The translations under genes were made by a program, and so were the position numbers. Positions 10,403-11,810 of a DNA stretch of 11,810 nt are shown in pieces. Position 1 is the first letter of the stretch, and the number at the start of each line of letters is the position of its first letter. The stretch lies in NCBI GenBank assembly GCA_009602725.1, contig WELB01000231.1, positions 192,599 through 204,408 of the forward strand, written 5' to 3'. Source of the DNA: Spirogloea muscicola. Taxonomy: Eukaryota; Streptophyta; Zygnematophyceae; Spirogloeales; Spirogloeaceae. A model generated the notes under the pieces. The model made no database searches. It was given only the letters and a program-made list of their open reading frames with translations, and was not told the DNA's origin.

Positions 10403-11810
10403 TTAATTCCTGCTGAGCAGCCGCAGATCAGAGATGCTAGGGTCCTGGATTTGGGTCCCCTGGACAGAGCCAGAGGCAGCAGCTAGGGCTCTTCCGGCAC
10501 GAAGGTGCAGCGCACGGGCCATGGACCTCTGCAGCGAGACGGCCAAGCGCATGCGATACACTTGCGCCAGCGACCCGGCTGCAGGAAAGTCTACCGGCTC
10601 ACCATGGAAGCGACGGGCGATTGCGTGGCGGGCGAGCTGGTTAAGTAGCTCAAGCCACCGAGCGCCCAGTGCCCCATGGATGTCAATTGCCAACGGGAAG
10701 AACTCGTCTTCCGGCGGATGGTCGGCGTACTTGATCTCTTTTGCCCGAGCGGCGCAGGCGACCGCATTATCCAGCCTTGGTGGCAGACTGGGCTGGGTGG
10801 GAGCGGTCGAATGCGTCGGTAGTCACCACGTCCAGAAGCAGACGTGGCCCGCCGGCCTGTAAGGTGGCCACCAGGTCGACGCGACGAGCGTGGAGACCGT
10901 CGGCCCTGTCCTGGAGCGGCGTGACGCCGGAGTGCTCCGCTGCCACCGCGAAGCCAGCCTCCACCAGGATGCCGTGCATCGCGTCCCGGAGGCGGTCGTG
11001 GGCCGCCGTCCTCTCGCCGCCGTGGGAACAGCGCAGGACGTGAGCAGCCAGCTCGCCAGGCTCGGCCCCTCGCTCGCCACACTGGCATTGACGCACGCCC
11101 TGGAGGCATGGAGGCGGCAGCCCCAGGAGCCGGTGGACGGCAGTGCGAAACACCTAATCTGGGAGGGTCAGGGCGTCAGTGCTGGGGAGTGCCTGGAGCC
11201 ACGCCGCTGCCCCCGGGGAGGAGGCCGATTGTAGTCTCGCGCGCGCGCGCAGGTCGGCCTCTGGGAGCTGCAGCACGGCGGTGGTGTAGGCGGCCTTGTC
11301 GACGACGGCCGCGAAGCGCGCTTGGACGCGCAGGTCAGCGGTGTGCGCGAGGTGCGCAAAGGAGACCGCCTGGCCGGCCATGTCGGGGTGCGCCGCGAGC
11401 AGCTCCTGGTGGGCGGTGCGAAGCGCCACCTGGAACGGCAGCGCGCCTTTGTCCACCTCCACCACCGCCTGCTCCAGTGCACGCCGGCCATGGACCATGA
11501 AGCGCTGAGCCACGGAGGCGGCAGTCTGCGCCCAGCTGCCGAGGTATGCAGCCCGGCATGAGCGGACGAGCGGGCGCAGGCCGAGACCCCCGTGGCTGAT
11601 GGGTAGCGCCGCCTGGTGGATAGCGGCTGGCGACTGGGGGAAGCCCTGGTGGCGGACCAGGGCCGCCAAGCTCGCCACCATGCCCGCGTCGAAAGTCGCG
11701 TACGCCGCCAATGCCTCTGGGGACGGCGGGGTGGCCCGCGTCAAGTACTGGGGCCGCTGCCCGATGGCCTTGGTCAGCATGGCCAAGGACAGCTGCATAT
11801 CCTCCAGCTC
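10403..11810 (-). pseudogene. Best LINE copy: post-RT region, zinc finger and RLE domain
   Basis: Minus strand, entering from beyond the window. 11810-11157 is open: A-L-P-I-S-H-G-G-L-G-L (typical of the region after the reverse transcriptase core), A-Y-L-G-S-W-A-Q, and F-A-H-L-A-H-T-A-D-L-R. An in-frame TAG (complement of 11154-11156) is followed, still in frame, by V-F-R-T-A-V-H-R-L-L-G-L. A CX1CX12HX3C zinc finger is at 11028-11087. R-R-V-D-L-V and L-L-L-D-V-V-T-T-D (10815-10886) are candidate RLE residues. A one-base shift near 10767 leads to K-E-I-K-Y-A-D-H-P, F-F-P-L-A-I-D-I-H-G-A-L-G, A-A-G-S-L-A-Q-V and the end S-I-S-D-L-R-L-L-S-R-N-stop (10403-10405). Zinc finger plus RLE at the C-terminus is known in R2-like and Dualen-type LINEs; which clade this is needs the missing RT. 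The catalytic RT motif is not in the window. Confidence 0.85.

Noticed and set aside
11230-11245. CG dinucleotide run as a regulatory or Z-DNA site
   Set aside because: It lies inside LINE coding sequence (L-R-A-R-A-R-L) and needs no separate explanation.

Overview
The window looks like repeat-rich nuclear DNA of a eukaryote. I find no intact host gene, rRNA, tRNA, CRISPR array or prokaryotic operon. Almost everything recognisable is debris of one family of non-LTR retrotransposon (LINE) whose protein ends in a zinc finger plus a restriction-like endonuclease (RLE) type domain, with relics of a second, gag-encoding element. The high GC content, CTG/GCC-rich tracts and RLE-bearing LINE would fit a green alga or related protist. 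That placement is an inference with low confidence.

Layout. At 1-2000 there are short, mostly minus-strand LINE 3' ends. They include the cleanest RLE/C-terminal frame (1448-1940) and a 115-bp tandem duplication of the 3' tail. At 2016-2496 lies a stretch unlike the LINE, with a TATA-like box, CTG-rich repeats and two hairpins; it may be a solo LTR or a promoter fragment. At 2497-8000 the LINE pieces lie mainly on the plus strand, and the longest plus copy (about 4091-7749) is split by a 2692-bp insertion at 4919-7610. That insertion is flanked by a 6-bp direct repeat and consists of two related units in tandem. The left unit carries a decayed minus-strand gag-like gene with zinc knuckles. 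The right unit is a 519-bp version lacking that interior. At 8000-10260 there are again short mixed-strand fragments and two unassigned stretches. At 10262-11810 is the best LINE copy, on the minus strand, running off the window edge; it is damaged only by one in-frame TAG and one frameshift.

How the parts relate. About sixteen LINE C-terminal ends share a closing motif close to S-D-L-R-L-L-T-R-G-Y-stop. About twenty-one copies of a 3' UTR hairpin (GGGCTGGC-loop-GCCAGCCC and variants) lie downstream of these ends or alone. At least three tail variants (called A, B and C here) can be separated. Many tails run directly into the 5'-truncated start of another LINE piece in the same orientation. 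The window therefore reads as a mosaic of concatenated and nested 3'-end insertions. Two explanations fit: template jumping during target-primed reverse transcription, or repeated insertion into LINE tails.
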